From: Deltaproteobacteria bacterium
GTDB taxonomy: Bacteria; Desulfobacterota; Syntrophia; Syntrophales; UBA2185
Assembly: GCA_026388545.1 (NCBI GenBank)
Contig: JAPLJS010000047.1
Coordinates: forward strand, 1 to 53,844
Direction of reading: 5' to 3'
DNA length: 53,844 nucleotides
In this document: in pieces, positions 7,931-18,001 of the stretch
How positions within the stretch are numbered: position 1 is the stretch's first letter
How the letters are laid out: each line of letters starts with the position of its first letter
Notes under the pieces: generated by a model
What the model saw: only the letters and a program-made list of their open reading frames with translations
Told to the model about the DNA's origin: nothing
The model's database searches: none
Made by a program: the position numbers and the translations under genes

Positions 7931-10219
7931 CTATTTTCCGCTAATCGTTACCTCCTGGCTTGGTTCACTCTCAAGACCATCCTTGTCGACGGAAGTCACA
8001 GCATATGCCTTGCTCTTTCCCTTTACCAGACCAGTCTCACTGAAATTTGTTATTTTTACCGTATCAATCTTTTCAAGACCAAAAAAACGCTTCTCATACA
8101 CAGTATAATGGGAAATATCACGTTCATTCCCCGCTTTCCAGGTAAGCTCAACCTTCCCTTGACGGACTTCAGCGGTTAATCCTTCAGGACTCTTAGGCTT
8201 GGGCTTTGTCTGAACAGTGATTGTATTTGAAAAATCACTGAGTAATTCATCTTTGTCCTCTGCCTGGATCCTATACCTGTATGCATACCCATCTTTCAAT
8301 TCTTTATCTTTATAACTGGTCGTACCCTGAACCTTTGTGATCCGGGAAAAGTCTTCTTCGGAACCTGTAGCGCGATAGATATGATATACGGCGATATCTT
8401 TTTCAGGATTTGGAAGCCATGTAAGAGGCACTTCCTTAACCTTTAACTCATCTCCCTTCACTCCTGTGGGTTTTGTTGGTCGTGGCTTCGTCGTAGCGAA
8501 GGCTGTCTCGGACAGATCACTTTCCACATCCACCTTGTTGAAGGCTGTTATCGTGTAGTAATATGTATTATTATCATCGAGTTTTTCAAAACCCCCTCCG
8601 CCATGTGAAAAGCTATTTATCGTCCGGCCGTCAATCCGCTTCAGTAACGAATATTTACCCACCTTTTCCTTAGACCAGTAGAGATTATAGCCTTCGACTT
8701 CTTCATATGGACTTACCGTCCATGTCACTTCAACTTTTTTGACAAGCCCATTTTGTGCCTTCAATCCTTGTGGAGTTGGCGGCTTACCCTTTGTAACGGC
8801 CGACACCGCCACAGATAGTGACGTTTCTGTATCCGGGTTCTCAATAGCAGTTATCCGATAAAAATATCGGGTCTTATCTCCCAGCCCTTCTTTATCTGTA
8901 TAATATAGTTTTTCCCCGCTCCCTGCGTCAGATGCATCAACCTTTTTTATTTTAGTAAAATTTCCACTTTCTAATGTACTCCGGAAAATATAATACCCCT
9001 TAATAAATAGTGAATCAATGGGACTCCAAGACAATTTAATCTCCCGTATCATATCCCCCTGTGCGAAAAGGGAACCGACAACGGGTATTGTGGTGCTTTT
9101 AATACAGGTAGAAAAATCACTCTCCAGGTTTTTCTCATTATAGGCAGTCACTTTATAATAATAGTCCTCCCCATCTGCAAGCCCCCTATCCACATAGGTT
9201 ACCTTAAACAATTTATCAAGGGTTGTCGTGGAATCTACACCAATACCGATATCTTTACCCAAGATATCGGCAACCTCTTTAAACGGCCCCTGCGGTGTTT
9301 TAGCTCTATAGAGTTTATATCCCTTTAGTTTTAAAGGGTCTTCGCTGGTAATCGGGCCGGGCGACCAGGTCACTTCGATACTTTTTACATGACCCTCCGT
9401 TCTTAAAATAACGGGAGGATTAGGAGTCAATGCTGTTTCGGCAGGAATAATGGCTGAAAAATCACTCTGAATACCTTTGCTACTGAAAGCCCTTATTTTA
9501 TAATAGTAGATGGTATTCCTGTCCAGGTCTTGATCAAGATGTTCCGGTCGATTTACCTGCGCAATTTTGACAAACGGTCCGGATTCAGCATTGCCGCGAA
9601 ATATTTCATATCCGGATGCGCTCACCCCCGGCGGATCTTCCCAGCCTAGATAAACCCGCTTATTGCCCGATCGTTTTTGCACATTAACAGGACATGACGT
9701 TTCTTTCTTTTCCACATCCTTCTGTTTCAAGGCATAACTTGATATGGCCGTAGTGATCGAAGCACTAAGCTTCCTTATTTCACTCATAAGGCCGGCATCA
9801 CCAAGGGATCTTGCCTGGGCATCAAGGATAACCCTTTTTTGCTCAACATTGATGACTTTACAATTAATTACAATTATCGATCCATTTTTCCGCACGTTAC
9901 CGACAACGATTACAGTAAGGCCCAATCTTGAACCAATACTGACGACGTTCTCCAGATTATCATCCTGCTGAAGGTCATTGAGACTCAAAAAAGCCTCAAG
10001 CTCCTTACGATCAAGCAACGCAAAAGAAGGCTCAGAACTCAAGGTATTTATCAACATATTGGTGACCGTTGTATTGTAACCCGATGCCTCCAGATTTATT
10101 GTGCCGAAATTAAAAACGGATAACTTGACTTGAGGGGTTGCTTCAGTAAAAGCTACAGCGGGATAGACGAGTATCATCAGAAGAAATACACATAAATAAT
10201 GGACGACCCTTTTCTCCAT
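7931..10219 (-). CDS. Exported protein: CsgG/FlgO-like domain plus six FN3 domains
   Basis: This 762-residue protein has a signal peptide ending VAFTEA. Residues about 30-165 form an alpha/beta domain (LSVFNFG, LLDRKELEAFL, GNVRKNGSIIVI) resembling the CsgG/FlgO type that helps assemble outer-membrane complexes. Six fibronectin type III repeats follow, roughly 175-265, 268-380, 382-480, 482-580, 582-675 and 676-760. Each has a GY.IYR-like strand and a YYY.ITA-like strand. FN3 strings usually serve as extended binding or spacer modules. The ATG has GGAGGG upstream. It lies 51 bp after the CsgG/TPR lipoprotein gene on the same strand. No enzymatic motif is visible. Confidence 0.75.
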   Translation of the reverse strand: MEKRVVHYLCVFLLMILVYPAVAFTEATPQVKLSVFNFGTINLEASGYNTTVTNMLINTLSSEPSFALLDRKELEAFLSLNDLQQDDNLENVVSIGSRLGLTVIVVGNVRKNGSIIVINCKVINVEQKRVILDAQARSLGDAGLMSEIRKLSASITTAISSYALKQKDVEKKETSCPVNVQKRSGNKRVYLGWEDPPGVSASGYEIFRGNAESGPFVKIAQVNRPEHLDQDLDRNTIYYYKIRAFSSKGIQSDFSAIIPAETALTPNPPVILRTEGHVKSIEVTWSPGPITSEDPLKLKGYKLYRAKTPQGPFKEVADILGKDIGIGVDSTTTLDKLFKVTYVDRGLADGEDYYYKVTAYNEKNLESDFSTCIKSTTIPVVGSLFAQGDMIREIKLSWSPIDSLFIKGYYIFRSTLESGNFTKIKKVDASDAGSGEKLYYTDKEGLGDKTRYFYRITAIENPDTETSLSVAVSAVTKGKPPTPQGLKAQNGLVKKVEVTWTVSPYEEVEGYNLYWSKEKVGKYSLLKRIDGRTINSFSHGGGGFEKLDDNNTYYYTITAFNKVDVESDLSETAFATTKPRPTKPTGVKGDELKVKEVPLTWLPNPEKDIAVYHIYRATGSEEDFSRITKVQGTTSYKDKELKDGYAYRYRIQAEDKDELLSDFSNTITVQTKPKPKSPEGLTAEVRQGKVELTWKAGNERDISHYTVYEKRFFGLEKIDTVKITNFSETGLVKGKSKAYAVTSVDKDGLESEPSQEVTISGK

Positions 10220-10270
10220 TTCTTCCCTCCAAATACAAGTTCCGGCTACATTCCGGAGTTTTCTTAAAAC

Positions 10271-12259
10271 TTACCTGTTTTGTATCAATTTATCAATCCA
10301 TTCCAATGAGTTCTGGGAAATCGGGGTAGAAATGCCCTTTGATTTCTCATCATAAATGGCATCCGTATATCTTTCAATGGCAAGCTCAGGATTGCGTCGT
10401 TTCAATCTTTGTTGCTCACCCTGATTGAAATATTCAACCTCAAGGCTCTGAAATTGTTTGAGTACGCTTCGTCCCACTTCAGAAATCTTTTCATTGGTTA
10501 ATTCATCAAGGGCCTCTGATTCGGTTGGAAGTTCCAAGGGATCATGGGGTATATTGGCAGCCGGCACAGCATCCTGATACTTATCCTCCCTGATCATTCT
10601 CCCCGGTATAGTATTGGCATAAATGTTCTCCCCTGTTGCCGTATCCACGAGTTTATAGGATACTTCTATCAATGCGTTGATTTTGGCAGTTCCCTGTCGG
10701 TAAGAGATAAATTGATAGATTCTTTTCTTCACCGTCATGGGAGGCATAGACTTCCTATCCTCCTCGGATGGTCTAGGGTGCATCATTCGCCACAGCTGAA
10801 ACTCCGGATTGGGCTCATCCTGCTCGTCAACGAGGACTTTCACCTGACTGGTGCTCGGGTGGTCGGTGAATTTGGAGGTGAATTGGAGAACATCACCCAT
10901 GATAAACGTGTCAATTCCTCTCATTTTGGCCGTCTGAGCTGATTTTACATCGACAATACCGGTTTGCCCAAGCTGCATCTCCCTTAAGATAGACTGCAAG
11001 TTTTCACGTTCGATAATTCGAAGGTCACCACTGGCATTTCTATGAAGATACGTTATCAGCTTGTTGGCAACAATTTTCCCCGCATCTTTGTTATTGCTGG
11101 GGCTGCCGAAATCGAACACTGCAATGGATTTTCTGATTCGTTTGTTGATTTGATCCCTGAGTTCCAATACTTTCTGGAACAACTCCGGATACTGCGGGTT
11201 TAATGCTTCTACTTTCTGGTACCAGATCAATGCGTTACCCCACATTTCACGCTCACGATATTTATCAGCCCTATCCATCACCTTTGTAGAGAACTTGCTG
11301 ATAAATTCCTTGTAACCGGCATCTCCCTGCACTGAGGGTTTGTAAGACTTTACAATTTCTGCCTTTTTTAAAGCCGTATAAAATTTTCCCTGATCCAAAA
11401 GCTTACCGGCGTCGTCAAAGTATAGTTGTCCGACCTTCGCCTTGAGATTATCCAGTTTTTTCAAGAGCGGCTGGTTTTCCGGCTGATATTCAGCTGCTTT
11501 TTCATACATGAAAATAGCCTTCCCCCAGTTTTTCGCCTGTTCCGCCTTTTCAGCCACGGTCACGAAGTAGCCCGCATTATCCTTGGACTTTGCATCCTGG
11601 TAGAGCTTTGCAACATCATAATAACCGGGATTAATATCCATAGCGGTCTTAAATGCCTGGGCCGCCATTTTCCAATCCTCCTGTTTACTCAACGTGAGAC
11701 CCTGCTGATAAAACAACTTGGCGCCTTCCTGCTCGATTTTGGCAAGCTTCGCACCTGTATCCTCGTAATTGAGGAACATCTTGTTGACCTGTTTCAATTT
11801 CGCCAGTGCGGCCGTCCAGTCCTCTTTTTGCATATCCACATCGGCCTGGCTGTACAGCGATTTCACTGTTATATTAAGGTTATTGATCTTTTCCCTGAGA
11901 CTATCATGGAAGGATTTGATATCTTTATTGTTAGGATCAAAATTATATGCAAGGCCACTCTCTTTTGAAATCTGCTCAAGAGCCGGCACATTCTGCTCCG
12001 GGGCTTTAGCCAATGCTGATTTGGCTTTTTCGTAGTGTATTTTGGCTGCCTTCTGCTTGGCTTCAAGCAGGGCATCTTTATACTCCTGTTTATCGGGGCT
12101 CTCCTTCAATGCAGTCTCAAAATAGCCAATTGCCTCCTCCCATCGATTTACGTTGCTCAATTCCTGACCGGTTTTGTAACTCTCACTTACCGCACAACCC
12201 GCCAGAAAAATCAGAATAAGCAAACCGATTAGAGACATCCGATATTTTTGTATCTTCAT
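10271..12259 (-). CDS. CsgG-family lipoprotein with TPR repeats
   Basis: This 662-residue lipoprotein has a clear lipobox (IFLAGC at about residues 17-22). Residues about 25-370 are helical TPR-like repeats (NRWEEAIGYFETALKESP, EDWKMAAQAFKTAMDINPGY, NWGKAIFMYEKAAEYQPEN and others). Residues about 375-600 form a CsgG domain: SIAVFDFGS, RIIERENLQSILREMQLG, and GIDTFIMGDVLQ. CsgG itself is the curli secretion pore, but many family members are not pores. The TPR block probably binds partner proteins in the periplasm. The ATG has GGGAGG upstream. It is 36 bp downstream of the FlgT-like gene, indicating an operon. No curlin genes are in the window. Confidence 0.85.
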   Translation of the reverse strand: MKIQKYRMSLIGLLILIFLAGCAVSESYKTGQELSNVNRWEEAIGYFETALKESPDKQEYKDALLEAKQKAAKIHYEKAKSALAKAPEQNVPALEQISKESGLAYNFDPNNKDIKSFHDSLREKINNLNITVKSLYSQADVDMQKEDWTAALAKLKQVNKMFLNYEDTGAKLAKIEQEGAKLFYQQGLTLSKQEDWKMAAQAFKTAMDINPGYYDVAKLYQDAKSKDNAGYFVTVAEKAEQAKNWGKAIFMYEKAAEYQPENQPLLKKLDNLKAKVGQLYFDDAGKLLDQGKFYTALKKAEIVKSYKPSVQGDAGYKEFISKFSTKVMDRADKYREREMWGNALIWYQKVEALNPQYPELFQKVLELRDQINKRIRKSIAVFDFGSPSNNKDAGKIVANKLITYLHRNASGDLRIIERENLQSILREMQLGQTGIVDVKSAQTAKMRGIDTFIMGDVLQFTSKFTDHPSTSQVKVLVDEQDEPNPEFQLWRMMHPRPSEEDRKSMPPMTVKKRIYQFISYRQGTAKINALIEVSYKLVDTATGENIYANTIPGRMIREDKYQDAVPAANIPHDPLELPTESEALDELTNEKISEVGRSVLKQFQSLEVEYFNQGEQQRLKRRNPELAIERYTDAIYDEKSKGISTPISQNSLEWIDKLIQNR

Positions 12260-12295
12260 TACGGCCTCCCTCGCGTCATAATTTTAAAAATATAA

Positions 12296-13414
12296 TCAAT
12301 GCAGTACCTTAGCTTCAATCTTGTTTTGTGTTATTTCTAATATTTTTATTTTTCTGCCATTCATTGTGATTGCAGCGACATCATCGGCCAAGCTCTGCGT
12401 ATTCCCCTTGATCTCAACATCCAATTCAACCTCCCCGTTAGTATGAGAATAAGACCGCTGATGCATTTGTCTAAATCCCTTTACTTCCGCGGCTAAAAGT
12501 TCTTTGAAACGTGACAGCTCTTTAAAAGTATTTAAACCTGAAACCTCCAGCTTGACTGTCGCTACATTTGTCAATTCCGATGACCACCGCTCCAGTATCT
12601 CTTCTTTCATTCCTTTAGCCAGATCTTTAGCTGCTTCTTCGGCAGTAACGTTTATGTCACCTTTGCGTGTCTTGCTATCCGTTGCAATAACTTCTCCCGT
12701 ATCACCATTTATAACCTTTCCCGACACAGTAACTTCGTTGGAAGACACCTCTACATCGCCCATCTTAAAAGATTTTGTTATTATTTCCACTTTACCGAGA
12801 ATAACGACCTCTGCTCCATAGCGGCGAGCGATATTCGAAACTTCTTTTCGATCATTGCTAAGAGCCTGGAAACGCCCTTGTCCCCTGTTTTTTTTGACAG
12901 AATCGGCATCTACAAGCTTAAATCCATGAGAGAGGAAATACTTGGCCATAGCTGCTTCCGCTATGGCATCTTTCCGGGCTTTCTCGCTGAATATCATCAT
13001 CAAACGGGGCTTAGACTTCCTGGTCATGATAAGGTCTATCGCCGTCATGCGATCTTTCAATCTGCCGACAACGACATCGGCTTCAATTGTCACCTTGTAG
13101 TTATTCCCTGCTCTCCCCTCTGAAATTATTTTATAGGAATTGATAAATCCCTTGGATTCTGACAGTATCTGATCCATTTTTACCTGAAAATTCTCAACTT
13201 CTGAAAAGCTGGTTATCATGACGCCCACTTTCTCTTCCACAGCATTACGCTGAGCATTATCAATTGCTTTATCTCGGGCAATATCAATTGCATCCTCATG
13301 GATGGTAGCCATACCCACTACCCGGATTTTATCCTGGGCATAGGCATATGCCGTAAAGAGTGAAAATATAAGACTAAGACCAGCTACCGTAATAAATAAA
13401 ACCAATTTTTTCAT
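12296..13414 (-). CDS. FlgT N-terminal-like exported protein
   Basis: This 372-residue exported protein has a signal peptide (LIFSLFTAYAYAQD). Residues about 25-115 (VVGMATIHEDAIDIARDKAI and YKVTIEADVVVGRLKD) resemble the N-terminal domain of flagellar assembly protein FlgT, a fold related to LPP20. The middle (MMIFSEKARKD, RRYGAEVVILGKVE, NGDTGEVIATDSK) resembles the FlgT middle/CsgG-like domain. The C-terminal part (VATVKLEVSGLNTFKELSRF) is another beta-alpha module. The ATG at 13414 is chosen because the upstream GTG overlaps the AGGTGGGTG ribosome binding site. It is the first gene of the exported-protein cluster, and its promoter probably lies in 13415-13500. No flagellar genes are nearby, so flagellar function is doubtful. 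Confidence 0.75.
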   Translation of the reverse strand: MKKLVLFITVAGLSLIFSLFTAYAYAQDKIRVVGMATIHEDAIDIARDKAIDNAQRNAVEEKVGVMITSFSEVENFQVKMDQILSESKGFINSYKIISEGRAGNNYKVTIEADVVVGRLKDRMTAIDLIMTRKSKPRLMMIFSEKARKDAIAEAAMAKYFLSHGFKLVDADSVKKNRGQGRFQALSNDRKEVSNIARRYGAEVVILGKVEIITKSFKMGDVEVSSNEVTVSGKVINGDTGEVIATDSKTRKGDINVTAEEAAKDLAKGMKEEILERWSSELTNVATVKLEVSGLNTFKELSRFKELLAAEVKGFRQMHQRSYSHTNGEVELDVEIKGNTQSLADDVAAITMNGRKIKILEITQNKIEAKVLH

Positions 13415-13780
13415 AGAATCACCCACCTACTTTATTACCTTCTTGATGATCAATGTGAGTCTACTATCCCTATAACAGAAAACCTCTAAAATTTGTATAA
13501 CATTCTAATGTTTTTGAACCGCCACTCGGCAAAATGATTAACTAACTCAACTCTGCGGGCCTTTCATAACTTATTACAAGGATGTCAAATATGTTTCAAG
13601 AGTAAAAGATTTTTACGAATACAGAGATTCACCATTTAGTCCGATCTTTACCCATGTTACAGATAAGGTAATAAATTTATGAAAATATACTGAAATCACT
13701 TTAGGGTGTCAAGATTATTTCCGGTAACCATTAAAGTAATAATAACGGTTTATCGCAACTTCGACACACCATATAACATC
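13415..13780. other. Non-coding stretch
   Basis: This AT-rich stretch lies between the start of the exported-protein cluster and the 3' end of the broken rfbD. I see no credible gene. It must hold the promoter of the minus-strand cluster, but no clear -35/-10 pair could be fixed by eye. Confidence 0.4.
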
Positions 13781-14442
13781 CTAATACCCCATTTTGCCGA
13801 TATAGTCATCCAGGGAAACTTGCCAATATCTCATGGTTTTTCCCGTAGTTTCAATGAATTTTCGACAGCCAAGGACACTGTAATGCGGGCGGCTCGCCGG
13901 CCTTGCCAGATCATCAGATTTTATAGGCTTCACGGTAACATCAGTGATACTGGCAGTTTTCAATATTTTCAGAGTGAATTCATACCAGTTGCAACTCCCC
14001 CTGTTTGTTATATGAAAGATCCCGGAATATTGACCTTCAATCAATAGTTGAACAGCACCCGCCAGATCCCACGTGAATGTTGGAGAACCGACCTGATCAT
14101 CAACGACTTTGAGCGTTTTTTCCGTTTTTGCCTTTTCGATAATGGTATTAACAAAGTTTTTCCCGTTCCTCCCGTAAAGCCATGCCGATCGTATGAGGAG
14201 AAAATTGTCGGAATGACCGAAAAGCACTGTTCTCTCTTCGATTCACATCCATCAACATCGGTGTAAGCAGCCGCATTAATAACAACATCCGGATTGTCTT
14301 CTGAAATGACTTCCTCACAAGACGCTCGTGAGGCAATATCAAAATCTTCTATATCCTTACCATTTACTTCATGAAAGGGAATAAGCCGCAGTAAAAGATC
14401 ACTGCCCAGCATACCTTTATACCCTAATATCAAAATCTTCAT
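13781..14442 (-). pseudogene. rfbD: dTDP-4-dehydrorhamnose reductase, internally deleted
   Basis: The N-terminal frame from 14442 gives MKILILGYKGMLGSDLL (Rossmann glycine motif) and VVINAAAYTDVDGCESKRE, typical of RmlD/RfbD, which makes dTDP-L-rhamnose. At about 14225-14235 the reading jumps frame into SDNFLLIRSAWLYGR, then KVVDDQVGSPTFTWDLA and the normal C-terminus ending at 13781. The total is about 220 codons against a usual 290. The missing middle contains the catalytic YxxxK segment, so an internal deletion of roughly 200 bp plus frame loss has destroyed the enzyme. It overlaps the truA stop by TGATG, so it was once translationally coupled. No other rhamnose genes are in the window. 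Confidence 0.85.
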
Positions 14443-15179
14443 CAGTATCTCACTTCCTTTAAGAATAGTCCATGAGCAGGCGCCGTTATACCCGCTCGTC
14501 TTCTGTCCTTTGCTTCCATGATGCCCGTTAACTCTGTTACGGATATCTTCCTCTTCCCGACATCAACAAGTGTACCGACTATATTTCTTACCATATATTT
14601 CAAGAAACCATCGGCTTCTATACAAATTTTCATCATACCGCGGTGATTCATTTCTATATTAATGTTTTTCACAGTTCTTATATGACTCTTAATACCGCAA
14701 TTAGCGGCACAGAAGGAAGAAAAATCAAACGTTCCTTTAAGAAGGAGAGCCGCTTCCTTCATCCTGCCAATATCGAGAGGTTCACGGATAAACCAGGCGT
14801 TGTGCCTGTACAAAACCGATCGAACCGGCCTGTTGTATATCTGATATAAATACACTTTACATTTCGCATTATACCGTGCATGAAAATCTTTATCTGTCTC
14901 GATCAGTTCTTTAACCACAACATCCAACGGCAGAAGACTATTTATCCCATTAAGGAGGTTTCTCACCTCTATATTCGAACTCGTCATGAAATTCGCTACC
15001 TGACTAATAGCATGAACACCGGCATCCGTTCTCCCTGAACCCATTACCCTGATGTCTTCCTGCGTTATAGTACTGATGCTTTCTTCAAGAACCTTCTGGA
15101 TTGTAGCCATGTCACCCTGCCGTTGCCATCCATGATATCTTTTCCCATCATATTCCAGAATCATCTTTATATTTCGCAT
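14442..15179 (-). CDS. truA: tRNA pseudouridine(38-40) synthase TruA
   Basis: TruA isomerises uridines 38-40 of the tRNA anticodon stem. The 245-residue protein begins with ILEYDGKRYHGWQRQ and has GSGRTDAGVHAISQVANF, in which the Asp is the catalytic nucleophile. FSSFCAANCGIKSHIRTV and FLKYMVRNIVGTLVDVG are the family C-terminal motifs. The length is normal. The stop overlaps the start of the broken rfbD. It is separated from pgk by a strong hairpin, so it probably has its own promoter in the 90-bp gap or depends on read-through. Confidence 0.97.
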   Translation of the reverse strand: MRNIKMILEYDGKRYHGWQRQGDMATIQKVLEESISTITQEDIRVMGSGRTDAGVHAISQVANFMTSSNIEVRNLLNGINSLLPLDVVVKELIETDKDFHARYNAKCKVYLYQIYNRPVRSVLYRHNAWFIREPLDIGRMKEAALLLKGTFDFSSFCAANCGIKSHIRTVKNINIEMNHRGMMKICIEADGFLKYMVRNIVGTLVDVGKRKISVTELTGIMEAKDRRRAGITAPAHGLFLKEVRY

Positions 15180-15225
15180 GTAACTTCTCTGCCCTATTTG
15201 CCCTTTTAATAATCATCTTTAAATA

Positions 15226-15254
15226 AAAAAGGGGGTTCACCTCCCCCCTTTTCT
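15226..15254. terminator. Bidirectional rho-independent terminator after pgk
   Basis: An A-run, GGGGG, a short loop, CCCCCC and TTTT form a strong hairpin with poly-A and poly-T on its two sides. It sits just downstream of the pgk stop on the minus strand. Confidence 0.85.
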
Positions 15255-15269
15255 TATTCCGATTCATAA

Positions 15270-16463
15270 TCAGCGTGGGCTGTCAGTACCATCAAGGGCC
15301 TCAATGGCAGGGAGTGATTTGCCTGCCAGAAGTTCAATGGAAGCTCCACCACCGGTTGATATATAGGTAATTCTATCGCTTTCACCGGTTTTATGAATTG
15401 CCACATCCGTATCGCCTCCCCCGACGATGGTAATTGCATAGGAATTTGCCACACTGTGTGCCAATGCCGAAGTCCCCCTGCTGAATGCATCAATTTCAAA
15501 AACTCCCATCGGGCCATTCCATAAAATGGTTTTGGCATTACTGAGCGCTTCGGTAAAAAGAGTAATGGTGGCAGGACCGATATCAAGCCCCTTCCACTTG
15601 GCATTGATTTCCTGCACGGGTACAATCTTGGTTTCCGCTTCGGCGCTCATATCTTCAGCGATGACACAATCAACGGGTAAATAAAATTTCACTCCCAGTT
15701 GCCTGGCTGTCTCCATGATCTCCTTCGCTATTGACAACAGTTCCTCTTCAAAAATGGATTTACCAATTTCATTCCCCAGAGCTTTCAGGAAGGTAAAAGC
15801 CATGCCTCCCCCAATAATCATTTTATCGACTTTTTTGATGAGGTGAAGCAGGGCTTCAAGTTTACCGGATACCTTCGACCCTCCAATAATAGCAACGAAA
15901 GGCCTCGCTGGATTTTCTACCGCCTTCTTCAAATAATTCAATTCCTGCTTTATCAGGAAACCAGCGCCATATTCCTTAATATACTTGATAATTCCCACGT
16001 TCGAAGCATGTTTTCTGTGAGCATTTCCAAACGCATCATCAATATAGACATCCCCCAGGCTCGCCAGTTCTTTTGCAAATTCGTCAGAATTCTTTTCCTC
16101 TTCAATATGAAACCTCAGGTTTTCGAGAAGCACAACGCATCCCGGAGGCATTCCTTCAACCAATTTTTTGACTTCATCGCCGATACAGTCACTCGCCAAC
16201 ACTACCTCTTTATTAATAAGTCGCGACAACCTTCTTGCCACCGGAGCGAGGCTGAACTCAGGTGCTGACTTCCCCTTGGGACGTCCCAGATGCGACATAA
16301 GGATCACTTTTGCTCCCTCATCGAGGGCATAATTAATCGTCGGAAGTGCTGCCCTTATGCGTATGTCATCAGTTATTATTAAGGAATTGTCCAAAGGAAC
16401 ATTGAAATCAAACCTGAACAAAACTCTTTTTCCCTTGAGATCGATCTCATCTATAAATTTCAT
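15270..16463 (-). CDS. pgk: Phosphoglycerate kinase
   Basis: It transfers phosphate from 1,3-bisphosphoglycerate to ADP in glycolysis, or works in reverse in gluconeogenesis. The 397-residue length is normal. It has [12 protein letters not shown] near the N-terminus, the substrate-binding [47 protein letters not shown] and the nucleotide-binding GGGDTDVAI near the C-terminus. A GGGGGA ribosome binding site precedes the ATG. No gap gene is adjacent in the window, unlike the common gap-pgk arrangement. Confidence 0.98.
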   Translation of the reverse strand: MKFIDEIDLKGKRVLFRFDFNVPLDNSLIITDDIRIRAALPTINYALDEGAKVILMSHLGRPKGKSAPEFSLAPVARRLSRLINKEVVLASDCIGDEVKKLVEGMPPGCVVLLENLRFHIEEEKNSDEFAKELASLGDVYIDDAFGNAHRKHASNVGIIKYIKEYGAGFLIKQELNYLKKAVENPARPFVAIIGGSKVSGKLEALLHLIKKVDKMIIGGGMAFTFLKALGNEIGKSIFEEELLSIAKEIMETARQLGVKFYLPVDCVIAEDMSAEAETKIVPVQEINAKWKGLDIGPATITLFTEALSNAKTILWNGPMGVFEIDAFSRGTSALAHSVANSYAITIVGGGDTDVAIHKTGESDRITYISTGGGASIELLAGKSLPAIEALDGTDSPR

Positions 16464-16895
16464 AGATCCCCCTTTCGCTCATTATTAAAATTAGTTTGAC
16501 ATACCATGAAAACAATCGCAGTAATTATATCTTATGGACTCCTTCTGGTCAAGATAGAAATCTTAATGTTATCATTGCTTCAGACACTGAAACGCCACAC
16601 TTTGCAGGCTGTGTCTTCACCCCTACGATAAAATATTTTCTTGATTTTTGAACTCATTGAGAATATTTTATCATACATAATTTCGATTATTATCGGTCGC
16701 AAAGCAGAAAAACTTTATAAGGCCAATGGTAACAAATCTCCCCGTACTATACATCCAAATTTTCCCAGGGGGCTGTTAACCTTCACAAATCGATCGGAGG
16801 CGTATCCCACAAGCCACGACATGGGGTCGGGGCGCTTTACTGAATGTATTTATTAATAATTATCGACTAGACGCTTCCTTACGAGGGAATGCAAT
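16464..16895. other. Divergent promoter region
   Basis: These 432 bases separate pgk (minus) from the deacetylase gene (plus) and should carry both promoters. A TTGACA occurs at about 16496 on the plus strand, but its -10 partner is poor. A 71-codon plus-strand frame at 16641-16856 has no ribosome binding site and looks spurious. No RNA gene was recognised. Confidence 0.4.
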
Positions 16896-17999
16896 TTGAA
16901 GGCATTTAGATTCACATCCGGATATCCATTACCAAATCGGGGCATCCGTCAAATTGCTGCAGGAACATTCACCGGGTTTAAAACATCCGACCATCCGATT
17001 TTTTCAATAATCAATCGCATTTTGCTTATCACATTTCTTCTTCTCATAAGCGGTTGTGCCGCCCCTTCAAAAGAAATGGTTAAAGAAACGGCCGTTCGGC
17101 CTGAAGTAAGCGACAGGGCAAGGATTTCAGAGGACTATGCCGTCGTTCTTGCGAATTCTTCCGACACCTATGAGTCGCTCGCAGAAAAGTACTATGGGGA
17201 CAGACGGCTTGCTTACATTATAGCTGAATTTAATAAGAATAAAAGTATTGTCCCGGATCAGGATATAGTAATTCCCCTGAAACCGGCTAACCCTGGTGGG
17301 CTTTATCCAGGAAGATATCAAACGGTAACCGTTCTTTGTTACCACCAGTTCAGCAAGAAAAAAACCAGCACAAAAATAAGTATATCTGAAGAGATGTTTG
17401 ACCAACAGATGGCGTATCTCAAACAGAACGGCTATAATGTAATCTCCCTCAACACTCTCTATAATTTCATTAACTACAAGAGGCGACCACCCAAAAATTC
17501 GGTCGTTATAACCATTGATGACGGGTGGAAAACTGCCATGACTATAGCTGCACCACTTCTCAAAAAGTACGGGTTTAAAGCCACGCTGTTCGTTTACACA
17601 GCTTTGATCAAAACAAAACCCAATAATGTGACTCTCTGCTGGGATGAAATTAAGGAAATGATCGATGAAGGAGTCATCGAGGTACAATCTCATACGGTCA
17701 GTCATGCCGACCTGACAAAAATAACGAAAGAGTCATTAGAGAGAGAATTGGAAGAATCTCAACGGGTCATTAAAGAGAATCTTGGTATTAATGCCACCAG
17801 CCTTGCGTACCCATATGGAAATTTTAACACCGAAGTTGTAGAAAAACTAAAAAAATTCGGCTACGAAAGCGGATTCACTGTGATTAAAGGCAGCAATCCA
17901 TTTTTCACCAACAACTTCTCCCTGAACCGATCAATGATATTCAACAGTGATGACATAGACGACTTCACACAGTCGCTGCAGACTTTTAGACAAGAATAG
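16896..17999 (+). CDS. Polysaccharide deacetylase (NodB) lipoprotein
   Basis: This is a carbohydrate esterase 4 family enzyme expected to remove N-acetyl groups from an envelope polysaccharide or peptidoglycan. The NodB domain (about residues 145-365) has VVITIDDGW (motif 1, metal and base Asp), EVQSHTVSHADL (HxxxH metal motif) and SLAYPYGNF (motif 3). A lipobox LLLISGC sits near residue 54, preceded by an unusually long N-region from a TTG start at 16896 after GAGGG. Residues about 85-130 (SSDTYESLAEKYYGDRRLAYIIAEFN) look like a LysM-type module. It is followed 2 bp later by a TPR lipoprotein gene. Confidence 0.88.
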   Translation: MKAFRFTSGYPLPNRGIRQIAAGTFTGFKTSDHPIFSIINRILLITFLLLISGCAAPSKEMVKETAVRPEVSDRARISEDYAVVLANSSDTYESLAEKYYGDRRLAYIIAEFNKNKSIVPDQDIVIPLKPANPGGLYPGRYQTVTVLCYHQFSKKKTSTKISISEEMFDQQMAYLKQNGYNVISLNTLYNFINYKRRPPKNSVVITIDDGWKTAMTIAAPLLKKYGFKATLFVYTALIKTKPNNVTLCWDEIKEMIDEGVIEVQSHTVSHADLTKITKESLERELEESQRVIKENLGINATSLAYPYGNFNTEVVEKLKKFGYESGFTVIKGSNPFFTNNFSLNRSMIFNSDDIDDFTQSLQTFRQE

Positions 18000-18001
18000 G
18001 T

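Noticed and set aside
10271-12259. A curli operon
   Set aside because: The CsgG domain is present but no CsgA/CsgB repeat proteins, CsgE or CsgF were found.
12296-13414. A flagellar gene cluster
   Set aside because: The FlgT-like similarity is limited and no flagellar structural genes are present in the window.
16641-16856. 71-codon plus-strand frame between pgk and the deacetylase gene
   Set aside because: There is no ribosome binding site and the composition is not protein-like for this genome.
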